A stretch of 50,652 bases of DNA from Acidimicrobiales bacterium (GTDB taxonomy: Bacteria > Actinomycetota > Acidimicrobiia > Acidimicrobiales > Poriferisodalaceae), in contig JASLTG010000009.1 of NCBI GenBank assembly GCA_030743005.1, forward strand, positions 1 through 50,652. The letters are read 5' to 3'. Shown here in pieces: positions 1-9,031 of the stretch. The translations under genes and the position numbers were made by a program. A model generated the notes under the pieces. It had not been told where the DNA came from. It saw nothing but the letters and a program-made list of their open reading frames with translations, and did not search any database. Within the stretch, counting starts at the first letter, position 1. The number at the start of each line of letters is the position of its first letter.

Positions 1-790
1 TCCACGTTTGTTCGAGCCCTTCGCTTAAGACCACCCCCAAGCCGGCATGCAAGGCATACAGCATTGAGATGGGCGCTGTGTGGTGGTAAGCACGAGCACC
101 ATCACCGGTTACGTAGTCCTTAATCATGTTGAGGTCGAGATACCAGCTTTGCGGAGTCCGGACGAGCCTCTCCATGGCTCTGTGGCTAACGGTTAGTGGA
201 GATAGGCCAGGTGGAACGCCTAGGCATTTCTGGGTCCCGCTGTAGGCGATGTCGACATTCCATTCGTCAATCAGCACTGGTATACCGGCAAGAGAAGTCA
301 CACAATCAACTAGAAGCAGAGCATCGCCTTTGTTTGCTCCCAACTCAGCGATGTCATTTCGTACACCAGTTGACGTCTCAGCGTGTACGACTGCGATCAT
401 CGATGGGTTGGGGTGGGCATCTAAGAGCCGCTGGGGGTCTATGGTGCAGCCCCAGTCTGCTTCGACTCGGGTGATTGTGGCTCCTGCACGAGTCGCTACT
501 TCGCACATTCGATCGCCAAAAACACCGTTCACGCCGATTACTACGTCATCTCCGGGGGTAACGAAATTCACAAAGGAGGTTTCCATACCAGCGGAACCTG
601 TGGCGCTGATTGGAAAGGTTAAGGCATTGCTGGTCTGCCATACCTCGCGTAAGCGTTCGTTAGTTTCGTCTAGAAGCGATATGAATTCTGGATCGAGGTG
701 CCCAAGGACAGGTCGATTGAAGGCTTCGATTACTTGGGGATATGGATTACTCGGGCCGGGGCCCATCAGTATTCGATCGCTATGAATCAC
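1..790 (-). CDS. Class V aminotransferase (alanine-glyoxylate / serine-pyruvate type), 3' part missing
   Basis: PLP-dependent aminotransferase, most like alanine-glyoxylate or serine-glyoxylate transaminases. About 263 codons lie in the window; the C-terminus runs off the left edge (family proteins are about 380-400 aa). Visible are the N-terminal LMGPGPSNPYP motif, the glycine-rich ISATGSAGMET cofactor loop, the VDCVTSLAGIP aspartate segment, and SGTQKCLGVPPG, whose lysine should form the Schiff base. I chose the GTG at 790 because it sits just before the conserved N-terminal motif and an in-frame stop lies at 806-808; a TTG at 799 is the only alternative. The upstream gene, a tartronate-semialdehyde-reductase-like dehydrogenase, ends 43 bases away, so glyoxylate or C3 metabolism is a plausible shared role (inference). 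Confidence 0.85.
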   Translation of the reverse strand, partial: MIHSDRILMGPGPSNPYPQVIEAFNRPVLGHLDPEFISLLDETNERLREVWQTSNALTFPISATGSAGMETSFVNFVTPGDDVVIGVNGVFGDRMCEVATRAGATITRVEADWGCTIDPQRLLDAHPNPSMIAVVHAETSTGVRNDIAELGANKGDALLLVDCVTSLAGIPVLIDEWNVDIAYSGTQKCLGVPPGLSPLTVSHRAMERLVRTPQSWYLDLNMIKDYVTGDGARAYHHTAPISMLYALHAGLGVVLSEGLEQTW

Positions 791-833
791 GCTGAGCAAC
801 CGTAGTCAGCGGAGTAGCTGAGTGCACAATCGT

Positions 834-1718
834 CTATGACGGCTCCGCTACCAGTCGCGTAATCAAACTGCTTGTATCCCAGCGACCGCCTCCCTGTCTT
901 TGGATTTCTTCGTAATAGGAGTCAACCAGTCGCGTTATGTCGACAGCGGTTTCAAGACGGGCTGCCTCTTCGATGACGATGCCTAAATCTTTTCTCATCC
1001 AATCCACAGCGAACCCGAAATCGAACTCATTACGGATCATTGTGGAGCCCCGATTCTCCATTTGCCAGGAGCCCGCTGCTCCTTTGCTGATGGTTTCGAG
1101 TACGAGTTCAAGGTTTAGCCCACTGCGTTTGCCGAATTCGAGAGCTTCAGAGAGTCCTTGCAGCAGACCAGCAATACAAATTTGGTTGACCATTTTAGTT
1201 AGTTGGCCTGATCCGCTAGGGCCGATCAGATTGCAGGCTTGGCTGTAGGCAGAAATTATTGGTTCGGCAAGAGAGAACCACCGTTGATGGCCACCACACA
1301 TCACCGTCAAGGTCCCGTTTTCGGCACCTGCTTGACCTCCAGATATAGGCGCATCAAGGAAACCAACATCGTGCGTGCCACATACTTCAGTGAGCTCGTT
1401 TGCGAGCTTGGCTGAAGCCGTTGTGTGGTCAACAATTAACGTGTCAGGCGCCATACCGGCAAGTACCCCCTCATCACCCAGTACAACCGAGCGAACATCA
1501 TCGTCGTTACCGACACAGAGAAAGGCTATTTCTGTGCCCTCAACAGCACGCCGTGGAGTCGCGGCTGAGGTTCCTTTGTTTTCTTGAATCCAAGCTTCGG
1601 ATTTTGATGCTGTTCTGTTGTAGACAGATACGACATGGCCAGCTTGGGACAGGTGCCTGGCCATCGGAAAGCCCATAACTCCTAAACCGATAAATGCAAC
1701 TTTCCTTGGCGTAGTCAT
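834..1718 (-). CDS. Beta-hydroxyacid dehydrogenase (3-hydroxyisobutyrate dehydrogenase / tartronate semialdehyde reductase family)
   Basis: A 294-aa cytosolic NAD(P)-dependent oxidoreductase of full family length. The Rossmann motif GLGVMG is at residues 11-16 with the substrate-binding DAPISGG near 122-128, and the catalytic lysine of the GQLTKMVNQ motif is near residue 175. The family reversibly oxidises beta-hydroxy acids such as 3-hydroxyisobutyrate, tartronate semialdehyde/glycerate or 6-phosphogluconate; the exact substrate cannot be read from the sequence. An AGGAG ribosome site lies about 7 bases before the ATG. Its neighbour downstream is a glyoxylate-type aminotransferase, which favours a tartronate semialdehyde or hydroxypyruvate role (inference). 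Confidence 0.85.
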   Translation of the reverse strand: MTTPRKVAFIGLGVMGFPMARHLSQAGHVVSVYNRTASKSEAWIQENKGTSAATPRRAVEGTEIAFLCVGNDDDVRSVVLGDEGVLAGMAPDTLIVDHTTASAKLANELTEVCGTHDVGFLDAPISGGQAGAENGTLTVMCGGHQRWFSLAEPIISAYSQACNLIGPSGSGQLTKMVNQICIAGLLQGLSEALEFGKRSGLNLELVLETISKGAAGSWQMENRGSTMIRNEFDFGFAVDWMRKDLGIVIEEAARLETAVDITRLVDSYYEEIQRQGGGRWDTSSLITRLVAEPS

Positions 1719-1789
1719 AAAGGACTCCTTTGGTACGGGGAAGTATTAGTTCTAGAAACCACTGATTTCAACGTCGATCTAGTCTTGAC

Positions 1790-3289
1790 TTAAGTCGTAG
1801 TTTCATTGCTCGCGATTAGAACACGGACTTCGTGTTTCAACACTTTGCCCATAACGTTTCTTGGTAGGTGGTCGACCCAGATCACCCTCTTTGGGTGCTT
1901 AAAGCGAGCGATTTGCCCATCGAAAAGTTGTAGAACAGCTTGGCTATTTTGGTCGACCCCCTCGGCGGCGACGGCTACGACCACCGGAATTTCGCCCCAA
2001 CGGCTATCACTCACCCCAACGACGGTTGCTTCTAAGAGGAGGTCGCTTTCTGCAAGTATGTTTTCCAACTCGGCAGGGTAAATGTTCTCTCCTCCAGAGA
2101 TGACTACGTCTTTCTTGCGGTCGTCAATATAGATCCACCCATCGAGATCCATATGTCCGATATCGCCGGTGTGAAACCACCCATCAGTTAGTGATTCAGA
2201 TGTGGCGTCGGGATTGCGCCAATAACTGGTCAATATGTTTGGTCCGCGGACCCACAGTTCACCAGATTCTCCTGCTGCTACGTCAATGCCTTCATCGTTG
2301 ACTATGCGAACGTCGCAAAGGGTTGCAGCTTTGCCGCAGGAACCAGGTCGTTGCGCAGCCTGATCGATTCTTAAAACCACCGCGGTTGGAGCGGTTTCGG
2401 TGGCTCCATAAACCTGACCTACAGAAATTCCGCGCTCGAAGAAGGGCCGAGTCGCCGCCTCGGGGATCGTTGATGACCCCGCCATGAGGCCCTTGAGCGA
2501 AGATAGATCCGCTTGCATGAACGCTGGGTGGTTACTCACGGCGGTCAAAGTTGCTGGAACAAACAGAGACCAAGTGGGTTGCCATCGTTCGACATCTTCG
2601 AGCCATTGCCCAGGGTCGAAGGAATTGTGTAGAAGAACTGATGCGCCTCCCATTAATGCGGGGAGTGTCTGAATGTTGAGGCCACCAACATGAAATAGAG
2701 GCAGAAAGGTCAGGAAACGATCATTGGAAGTCAAGTCGTGGGCATGGGCGCCATTGACAGCGTTGGCTGCCAGCGCACTTTGGCAAAGTAGCGCCCCCTT
2801 GGGAGTTCCAGTAGTTCCCGAGGTGTATGCAAGCAAAACGGGGTCATCAGGCCCACCGACTCTGGGAGCTACCTCGATGGGCTCAGACTGCGAGACCTCA
2901 TCCAATAAAAGTACTGGTATCTCCTCCGCAGCTTCTTTTCCGTGTTCATGGAAGTCCTCGTGAGTTATAAGGAGCTTTGGCTCCGCGTCCTGAAGAATCC
3001 AACGATGTTCAGAACTGAGTAGGCGCGAGTTCAGAGGTAGAAAGATGACTCCCAATCGGGAACAAGCGAGCAGTAGTTCTATTGCCAGCGGGTGGTTGGG
3101 GCCTAGCCAAGCAACTCGATCGCCCATTTCGACTTTATGCAGGTGTAACCAGCTTGCGATTGATGCAATTCTTCTAGAGAGTTGCTTGTAATTGGTTGTA
3201 ACCCCTTCGAACTCGATAGCGAGCGCGTCTGGCTGGTGGTCAGCCCAATTGTCTACCCATGATGCGAGATCCGATCCGTTACTCCACAT
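1790..3289 (-). CDS. AMP-forming acyl-CoA synthetase (FadD family)
   Basis: A 499-aa adenylate-forming ligase that activates a carboxylic acid with ATP and transfers it to CoA. The P-loop-like A3 motif YTSGTTGTPKGA is near residue 155, YGATET (A5) near 290, the HTGDIG aspartate motif near 375, the hinge DRKKDVVISGGENIYP near 390, and the C-terminal GKVLK lysine near 485. Length and motif order are those of medium- or long-chain fatty acid or aromatic acid ligases, so the acid cannot be named. It starts 11 bases after the stop of the NicX-like dioxygenase gene and probably shares its transcript, suggesting that it may activate an acid made in that pathway (inference). No strong ribosome site is visible. 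Confidence 0.87.
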   Translation of the reverse strand: MWSNGSDLASWVDNWADHQPDALAIEFEGVTTNYKQLSRRIASIASWLHLHKVEMGDRVAWLGPNHPLAIELLLACSRLGVIFLPLNSRLLSSEHRWILQDAEPKLLITHEDFHEHGKEAAEEIPVLLLDEVSQSEPIEVAPRVGGPDDPVLLAYTSGTTGTPKGALLCQSALAANAVNGAHAHDLTSNDRFLTFLPLFHVGGLNIQTLPALMGGASVLLHNSFDPGQWLEDVERWQPTWSLFVPATLTAVSNHPAFMQADLSSLKGLMAGSSTIPEAATRPFFERGISVGQVYGATETAPTAVVLRIDQAAQRPGSCGKAATLCDVRIVNDEGIDVAAGESGELWVRGPNILTSYWRNPDATSESLTDGWFHTGDIGHMDLDGWIYIDDRKKDVVISGGENIYPAELENILAESDLLLEATVVGVSDSRWGEIPVVVAVAAEGVDQNSQAVLQLFDGQIARFKHPKRVIWVDHLPRNVMGKVLKHEVRVLIASNETTT

Positions 3290-3300
3290 AAGAAGAGTCG

Positions 3301-4347
3301 CTATGCCAAATCACCTTGCAGCACGCCTTCAATGACAACAGGATCGCCATCTAAGACCACGGTGTGATTTCGCATGGGAAGATCGAAATGTCCGAGCGTA
3401 TGTCGACCGGCATGTTCGTTGGCCCCTGTTGAATAAAGAAAGTTCCCTGCAAATGCTCGTTGTTCAGTGCCGTTGGTTTGGCTTCTGTCATATAAGGGCA
3501 GGGTGTCCCAGCGAGCGCCAGGATTCATGCCCCATCCAATGTGGCTAGTTGCGTAGGCGTCGGGATCACCCCATGCATCTGAGTAGCTGCGGAAAAGGGA
3601 CGCATCGGTACCTTCGCCTGCAACATCAACCACATAGTCGTTTTCGATTGTCAGTGTTACAGGAGACTCCACATAACGTTTAAACGTTAAATTCATGTCC
3701 CCTCGGTCCATGACGATTACTCCGTTGACTGTGTTGGCTTTGGGGAAGGCTAAACATAAGCCGCCGGGCCAATGAGAGATCGACCCTGCCTGGGTTGTGT
3801 ACCCCCAACCGCCACCACAAGGAGCGTCGCTTAGGTTTACAACTACGTCGGTTCCCGCTGCCGATGTCACATGCATCTCTTTTGCTTTTATGAGCTTCTT
3901 GATTCCCGCCTTGACTTTGGGTTCAAGGTCCTCTGTTGGCATCAACCTCTCTAGGGCCTCTGGATGTTCGTTCGAGACCATCAAGATTCGGCTGCCATCA
4001 GCCAACAGTTCTGGTAGTTCGGGAGCGTGCAGCAAACCTTCAACAGTGCAGTCAACGACAAAGTCGACTGAAGCAAGAGCCTTTATGACAGCTGTTGAAC
4101 CGGCTATTGCGTCTGAAGCCCCAGTCGACCTAACGGGAACAGGAGAGCTTTGACGCAAAGTCGGTAGAACTATGTGAATCGGGCGGATACCCAATCGATC
4201 CAGAGCCAGTTCTGCCAAATTTACGTTGACGCTTCGACTTTGAGTTTCAGAAAGGATTGCTGCGCTTTGAGTGTCATCGACAGCGCACATTTCGAACACG
4301 CGAGCGAACACGTCAATCCATTTTCCTTCGATGCGCTCTACAAGCAT
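3301..4347 (-). CDS. nicX-like: NicX-like 2,5-dihydroxypyridine 5,6-dioxygenase
   Basis: A 348-aa protein matching, from memory, the whole length of 2,5-dihydroxypyridine 5,6-dioxygenase of aerobic nicotinate degradation (about 350 aa), an Fe(II) enzyme with the fold of M29 aminopeptidases. Shared segments include VDDTQSAAIL near the start, MLVSNEHPE-like strands, SHIGWGMNPGARW and NFLYSTGANEHAG. HIGWG and GHFDLPMRN supply the His, His and Asp expected to bind iron. The start is the ATG at 4347, preceded by a strong AGGAGGAAGC site; an in-frame extension to 4416 lacks one. No other nic genes are in the window, so a different hydroxylated N-heterocycle is possible. It is often mis-annotated as a leucyl aminopeptidase. 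Confidence 0.8.
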   Translation of the reverse strand: MLVERIEGKWIDVFARVFEMCAVDDTQSAAILSETQSRSVNVNLAELALDRLGIRPIHIVLPTLRQSSPVPVRSTGASDAIAGSTAVIKALASVDFVVDCTVEGLLHAPELPELLADGSRILMVSNEHPEALERLMPTEDLEPKVKAGIKKLIKAKEMHVTSAAGTDVVVNLSDAPCGGGWGYTTQAGSISHWPGGLCLAFPKANTVNGVIVMDRGDMNLTFKRYVESPVTLTIENDYVVDVAGEGTDASLFRSYSDAWGDPDAYATSHIGWGMNPGARWDTLPLYDRSQTNGTEQRAFAGNFLYSTGANEHAGRHTLGHFDLPMRNHTVVLDGDPVVIEGVLQGDLA

Positions 4348-4482
4348 GCTTCCTCCTGCTTTACAGCGTGAAATCAATAGTTGAGACCTAGTTAAGCATT
4401 GATGACTACGAGTCAATCAAGATTCCTAAGATCTGACTCAGGATGACAATTTAGTTTCTCACCGGATTAGACAGTTTGGTGA

Positions 4483-5181
4483 TCACAGATGGTCACGCGG
4501 ATCTAAATCTGTGCCGTGGAGGTGGGCTATGTCGTTGTATCTCCGGCACATCCACCTTCGTCCTCGATCGTTGCTCGAAGAAACCTCCAATTCCGTGATG
4601 GAGGTGACGTTGGGCGCGAGTTCCGTGTGCCACTGGTTTGGTCCCAGCCCAAAGGCAATTGCCATCGCTGCTGAAATAACACCCCCGTGGCACCCGATCA
4701 GAATGGTGGAGCCGACATGGATGCTTCCGATGTGACTCAGTGCCTGACCTACGCGGTGACGGAACCCTGCTCTGCTGTCGGCGCCCGGGATGATGGGGAC
4801 AAATGGATCTCGTTGCTCAAAGTTGCCGAGATCATATTGTTGTCTGACTTGTTCCCAGGTAAGACCGTCAGCTTCGCCGAGTCGAAACTCTTCGAGATCA
4901 GAATTGATTTTAATTTCGTGTTGCTGTGAAGCATAAGAAAGGAGAATTTCGGTGGTTTCGATGGCGCGGGGAAGCGGCGATGAATAAACGACATCGAACG
5001 AAGTTTCGTGGCCGCTAGCCAACCTCTCACCCAAACAAGCCGCCTGTTCTTTTCCGCGAGCAGAGAGTCCTGAACAAGTGTTGAGGCCACCCACTACGCC
5101 CTCGACCATGACGTTAGATTCTCCGTGGCGAATGAGAACAAACCTTGTCGTGAAGGTGTTGTCAGGCGGCGTTTCACTCAT
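4483..5181 (-). CDS. Histidine phosphatase family protein (phosphoglycerate mutase-like)
   Basis: A 232-aa member of the histidine phosphatase superfamily. The phosphate-accepting histidine is in LIRHGES near residue 18, the arginine and proton-donor region is in YSSPLPRAIETTEILL with DLEEFRLGEADG near residue 95, and the second histidine is in LIGCHGGVIS. The family includes phosphoglycerate mutases and broad-specificity or cobalamin-type phosphatases, and nothing here fixes the substrate. The ATG is preceded, six bases upstream, by TAGAGT rather than a ribosome site, so the message may be leaderless. It is the first gene of the leftward block and diverges from the serine hydrolase at 5281. 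Confidence 0.82.
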   Translation of the reverse strand: MSETPPDNTFTTRFVLIRHGESNVMVEGVVGGLNTCSGLSARGKEQAACLGERLASGHETSFDVVYSSPLPRAIETTEILLSYASQQHEIKINSDLEEFRLGEADGLTWEQVRQQYDLGNFEQRDPFVPIIPGADSRAGFRHRVGQALSHIGSIHVGSTILIGCHGGVISAAMAIAFGLGPNQWHTELAPNVTSITELEVSSSNDRGRRWMCRRYNDIAHLHGTDLDPRDHL

Positions 5182-5187
5182 CGAGGC

Positions 5188-5193
5188 ACTCTA
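5188..5193 (-). promoter_or_regulatory. Candidate -10 box of a leaderless promoter
   Basis: TAGAGT lies exactly six bases upstream of the ATG at 5181 with no purine-rich ribosome site between. The same TAnnnT-N6-ATG arrangement is seen before the starts at 13038, 26109 and 48890. This is inference from spacing alone; no -35 element is obvious. Confidence 0.35.
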
Positions 5194-5280
5194 GGGGTAG
5201 AAAGGTATTTGCAGTCAAAACTTGACCATCTGACGTAGCCTACGATTCCGAGCACGGACTTCTAAACGGAGAACGACCCG

Positions 5281-6513
5281 ATGACAGCACTTGAAGTTGA
5301 GGTGGAGCCAGGCGACGCTGGGTTTGACGCTGAACGCCTAGATCGGTTGAGTACCCACCTAAACAAATATGTGGATGGAGGACTTCTCCCGGGCGTAAAT
5401 GTGTTGGTCAGTCGTGAGGGGCGGATCGTTTATCGACACATGTACGGAGAGCGTGACATGGAACGTTCTCTGCCGGTGGAGGCTGACACGATTTACCGCT
5501 TCTATTCGATGACGAAACCGATTACTTCTATCGCGATAATGCAACTTTACGAACAGGGTCTCTTCCAGTTGAAGGACCCGATATCGCGATGGATACCTTC
5601 ATTTGCAGACAGCCAAGTTTTCGTTGGGGGGGATGCGCTACACCCACAGACACGTGACGCGAGTAGAGATATATCGGTTCATGATTTGTTGACCCACACC
5701 AGTGGACTCACTTACCACTTCCATATGGCTCATGCCGTGGATGAGATGTATAGAAGAGCTGGTTTCGACTGGACGAAAAGTCCAGGCAATTTACAAAATC
5801 AGTGCGACATTCTGGCTTCGCTTCCTCTTTTATTTGATCCCGGGACTGAATGGAATTATTCATATTCGACTGATGTTCTAGGGCGCCTTGTTGAGGTAAT
5901 GAGTGGCGTGACTCTCGATGTCTATTTGGAAGAGAATATTTTCAAACCCATTGGCATGGTAGATACCGGTTTTGCAGTACCGAACGGGGAGGAGGAGCGA
6001 TTTGCTTCTTGTTATTACCCCGATGGCGAAACTCAGCTTGCGACTTTGTTGGATGATGCTCAACGCTCTCGGTACCTTCGCGAACCCGAAGCTTTTTCTG
6101 GCGGAGGTGGGCTGGTTTCAACCTTAGGCGACTATCACCGTTTCACTCAGGCGCTGAGGAATGGCGGGTCTTTAGGTGGTAAGAGGATCATCGGACGGAA
6201 AACCTTGGAATTTATGACTTCTAACCATCTACCCGGAGGTGTAGACCTCACTGAATACGGGCGACCGCTGTTTTCTGAAACGACATACGACGGCGTCGGG
6301 TTTGGATTGGGTTTTTCAGTGGTGGTCGATCCTGCAAAAGCCAAGGTCTTAAGTCAAGAAGGGGAATACGCTTGGGGTGGGGCAGCTTCCACCGCGTTTT
6401 GGGTAGACCCTGTTGAAGACCTGACCGTAATATTTTTAACGCAGCTGTTGCCTTCGAGTACGCACCCAATCAGGCCTGAGATGAAGGCGTTGGTTTATCA
6501 GGCGCTTCAGTAG
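5281..6513 (+). CDS. Class C beta-lactamase-fold serine hydrolase
   Basis: A 410-aa serine hydrolase of the class C beta-lactamase / penicillin-binding / esterase EstB superfamily. The nucleophile motif SxxK is SMTK in FYSMTKPITS near residue 79, the family segment HDLLTHTSGLTYHF is near 135, and the Tyr motif is in WNYSYSTDVLGRLVE near 190. The C-terminal WGGAASTAFWVDP segment takes the place of the KTG box. No signal peptide is apparent, so it is probably a cytosolic esterase or amidase rather than a resistance enzyme. A GGAG lies about ten bases before the ATG. A second relative occurs at 23358. The natural substrate is unknown. Confidence 0.85.
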   Translation: MTALEVEVEPGDAGFDAERLDRLSTHLNKYVDGGLLPGVNVLVSREGRIVYRHMYGERDMERSLPVEADTIYRFYSMTKPITSIAIMQLYEQGLFQLKDPISRWIPSFADSQVFVGGDALHPQTRDASRDISVHDLLTHTSGLTYHFHMAHAVDEMYRRAGFDWTKSPGNLQNQCDILASLPLLFDPGTEWNYSYSTDVLGRLVEVMSGVTLDVYLEENIFKPIGMVDTGFAVPNGEEERFASCYYPDGETQLATLLDDAQRSRYLREPEAFSGGGGLVSTLGDYHRFTQALRNGGSLGGKRIIGRKTLEFMTSNHLPGGVDLTEYGRPLFSETTYDGVGFGLGFSVVVDPAKAKVLSQEGEYAWGGAASTAFWVDPVEDLTVIFLTQLLPSSTHPIRPEMKALVYQALQ

Positions 6514-6539
6514 GTCCAAGCATTTCCAACTAAATGGGT

Positions 6540-6563
6540 TCGATACCGTCAAAGTCGTATCGA
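6540..6563 (+). terminator. Stem-loop between serine hydrolase and mycothione reductase
   Basis: A perfect 7-bp inverted repeat (TCGATAC and GTATCGA) separated by ten bases, starting 26 bases after the hydrolase stop and followed by TTTGCTC. It may end or attenuate the upstream transcript. The T-run is short, so intrinsic termination is uncertain. Confidence 0.35.
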
Positions 6564-6593
6564 TTTGCTCAGAGCGAAAAGAATGATGGGTAA

Positions 6594-8021
6594 ATGCCTG
6601 CGAGACTCTCGGTTATGAGCAATGAAGCTACTGAAGAGTTTGATCTCGTAATTGTCGGCACGGGGTCAGGTAACAGTATCCCTGGCCCTGAATTTGACCA
6701 TTGGAAGATAGCGATCGTTGAGAGAGGTCTGTTCGGAGGCACTTGCCTGAACGTGGGTTGCATCCCTTCTAAAATGTTCGTATACGCGGCCGATGTTGCT
6801 GAGACGATTCGAGCCGCTGATACCTATGGACTTGAGGCGGAACTTACAGGAGTGAATTGGTTGGCAATTCGCGATCGGGTATTTGGGCGAATTGATCCGA
6901 TAGTGCAAGGCGGCGAGAAGTATCGGCTAGGTGATGAATGCCCCAACATCACTGTGTTTAAAGGAGAAGGTCACCTAATAGATGAACGGACCCTTGAGGT
7001 AACCAGTGAGGATGGGGGAGTTAGTCACGTATCAGGTCGACATGTAGTTTTAGGTGCCGGAGCCCGACCGTTTGTTCCGCCTTACCCGGGTCTCACGGAT
7101 GTTGATTTCCACACCTCCGACACTGTGATGCGTCTTGAGGCTCTCCCTGAACGGATGCTCATTTTTGGAGGTGGGTATATAGCTGCAGAGCTTGGACATG
7201 TTTTCTCAGCCTTCGGTTGCGAGGTGACCATGGTTAACCGGGGAGACAGGTTGTTACGGAGAGAGGACGAAGATATTTCCCAACGATTCACTGAACTGAT
7301 GAGTCGGAGGGTCGACGTTCGATGCGGAGCTGAAGTCATAAAAGTCGCTCAAGAAAATGGAGTCCTTCGAGCTGAGATCAGGGTTGATGACAACGTCGAA
7401 GTCATCGAAACCGACCTAATTCTGGTCGCAGCGGGCCGAGTGCCTAATGGCGACTTGATTGGAGCCGAATCATGTGGGATTACTTGCGAAAACGGACGAG
7501 TTCTGGTTGATGAATACTTCCGGACAAAAGTGCCGGGAGTTTGGGCGTTTGGTGATCTTTCCAATACGCATCAGCTGAAACATTTGGCGAACGCAGAAGT
7601 AAGAGCGCTGCGACACAACCTTTTGGTCGCTGCTGGCGAAGTCAACGCCCCGATGCACAGTGTCGACGACACGTTTGTTCCCCACGCCGTTTTTGGGCAT
7701 CCCCAAGTAGCGTCGGTGGGGCTTACAGAGAGTGAGGCACGCGATAAGGGGTTGCCGGTCGTCGTAGCATCGAAAGAGTATGGAGCGACTGCATATGGCT
7801 GGGCAATGGAAGATTCGGAAAGCTTTTGTAAGTTAATTGCTCACGCTGAAAGTCGGCAGCTGTTGGGCGCCCACATTATCGGCCCTCAAGCATCGACCCT
7901 GATACAGCAGTTGGTTCAAGGCATGGAATTCGGGCAGACAGTAGATGAGTTGGCTTCTGGCCAGTTTTACATTCACCCAGCGTTGACAGAATTAGTGGAA
8001 AACGCTCTATTGGAGTTTTAG
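6594..8021 (+). CDS. mtr: Mycothione reductase
   Basis: A 475-aa FAD-dependent pyridine nucleotide-disulfide oxidoreductase that reduces oxidised mycothiol with NADPH. The N-terminal FAD motif reads GTGSGNSIPG, characteristic of mycothione reductases, and the redox-active pair is in GGTCLNVGCIPSK. A second nucleotide motif GGGYIAAELGH is near residue 195, AFGD near residue 317, and the C-terminal HIHPxxxE-like motif is YIHPALTELVENAL. The start may be the ATG at 6594 or the ATG at 6615, with no decisive ribosome site. Mycothiol is confined to actinomycetes, making this a strong taxonomic marker. It may supply reduced mycothiol for the Sec-ArsC and Rv2466c-like proteins in the window (inference). 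Confidence 0.92.
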   Translation: MPARLSVMSNEATEEFDLVIVGTGSGNSIPGPEFDHWKIAIVERGLFGGTCLNVGCIPSKMFVYAADVAETIRAADTYGLEAELTGVNWLAIRDRVFGRIDPIVQGGEKYRLGDECPNITVFKGEGHLIDERTLEVTSEDGGVSHVSGRHVVLGAGARPFVPPYPGLTDVDFHTSDTVMRLEALPERMLIFGGGYIAAELGHVFSAFGCEVTMVNRGDRLLRREDEDISQRFTELMSRRVDVRCGAEVIKVAQENGVLRAEIRVDDNVEVIETDLILVAAGRVPNGDLIGAESCGITCENGRVLVDEYFRTKVPGVWAFGDLSNTHQLKHLANAEVRALRHNLLVAAGEVNAPMHSVDDTFVPHAVFGHPQVASVGLTESEARDKGLPVVVASKEYGATAYGWAMEDSESFCKLIAHAESRQLLGAHIIGPQASTLIQQLVQGMEFGQTVDELASGQFYIHPALTELVENALLEF

Positions 8022-8035
8022 CGCCACGTAGTTCC

Positions 8036-9001
8036 TTATTCAGAACTCAAATTAATGTCCCAAAGCACCTGGTCTAAACAATCACCGGCTGACATTGCGG
8101 GGAAGCTGCATGGGTGTTCGGAAGAAACCGTTGAAGGAACTGGAGACAGAATCGTCCATGGGGTTGGGTGACAGAACTGCACGACGCTAAGTCGCCCCTC
8201 AGTTTGATTTGGCTCAGCGAGGACTCGATGCCATCCCACGGGGATTAGGCCGTTAGTCAGTCGTTCAAGCATTATGCCGGTGTTGATAATGACGCATCCG
8301 TCTGGTGGTGCTGCATCGACCCATCGGTCTTCAATTTTGACTTGAAGTCCGCGACTAGTAGCTCTCGGCAGTGCTGTTATCAGATTGATGTCTCCGTGTT
8401 CTTCTGCCCAAAGGTGACCACCGTCACCATTGTTTGGAGCTTCGTTCATAGGTGGATAGTTGATAGCTCTAGTGAGGTGAGAGCCATCTTTCAGCATGGT
8501 GTCGAAAAAGGACTCGTTTGCCCCGATCCCCGTGGCGATTATTCGCAAAAACCGGGTTTGGAGTTCCACAAGGTTCTCATGAAAAGTCGACAAGATTTGA
8601 GCAGCTTCGGGTAGGTGGTTAGATGGGAAAATTGGGTCACCATAGCGATGTGGGTATCTCGTACGCAGCGGGTGCCCATCAGCCAGAGATGCTCCCCAAT
8701 TCAACATTTCCTTCCAATCGGGGGTTTGAGACACTGCTGCTGTTTCAACCAACAAGCCTGTGTAACCGGTTTGGCCTCTAGAGCCGCTGGCTACATATTC
8801 CTCTTTGGTCTCGGACGGCAGATTAAAGAACCTCGATAGAACGCCATAGGTTTCATCGAGCATTCCCTCGGAAAGGTCATGTTTGGTATAGACGAACCCT
8901 GTTGCAAGGCTCCGCATGACGCCGTCTACCACTGCCAGACGCTCTTTGGAGCTTCCTTGTTCGAAAGCCAATAGGTCGACATCAAGAATTTCAGTCATCA
9001 T
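8036..9001 (-). CDS. 2-oxoglutarate/Fe(II) oxygenase, isopenicillin N synthase family
   Basis: A 321-aa non-heme iron oxygenase. The iron-binding triad is visible as HxD in EEHGDINLIT near residue 210 and the distal His in GWHRV near 265; the RLSVVQF arginine near 280 would bind the 2-oxoglutarate carboxylate. The N-terminal half carries the DIOX_N-type segment (TGFVYTKHDLSE, then YGVLSRFFNLPSETKEEY). Homologues include ethylene-forming enzyme, flavone and gibberellin oxidases and isopenicillin N synthase; the substrate is not predictable. It is the last gene of a long leftward run, 30 bases after the NadD-like gene. Two adjacent ATG codons (9001 and 8998) could each start translation. Confidence 0.85.
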   Translation of the reverse strand: MMTEILDVDLLAFEQGSSKERLAVVDGVMRSLATGFVYTKHDLSEGMLDETYGVLSRFFNLPSETKEEYVASGSRGQTGYTGLLVETAAVSQTPDWKEMLNWGASLADGHPLRTRYPHRYGDPIFPSNHLPEAAQILSTFHENLVELQTRFLRIIATGIGANESFFDTMLKDGSHLTRAINYPPMNEAPNNGDGGHLWAEEHGDINLITALPRATSRGLQVKIEDRWVDAAPPDGCVIINTGIMLERLTNGLIPVGWHRVLAEPNQTEGRLSVVQFCHPTPWTILSPVPSTVSSEHPCSFPAMSAGDCLDQVLWDINLSSE

Positions 9002-9031
9002 GAGCCAAGGTATGTGTAATTGGTCGGCTTG

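Noticed and set aside
249..785. A 178-codon plus-strand frame opposite the class V aminotransferase
   Set aside because: The opposite strand carries a conserved aminotransferase with its lysine motif; this frame is low-complexity and motif-free.
4348..4416. Longer NicX-like start at 4416
   Set aside because: The added 23 residues do not match the family, and the ATG at 4347 has a strong AGGAGGAAGC site and gives the expected length.
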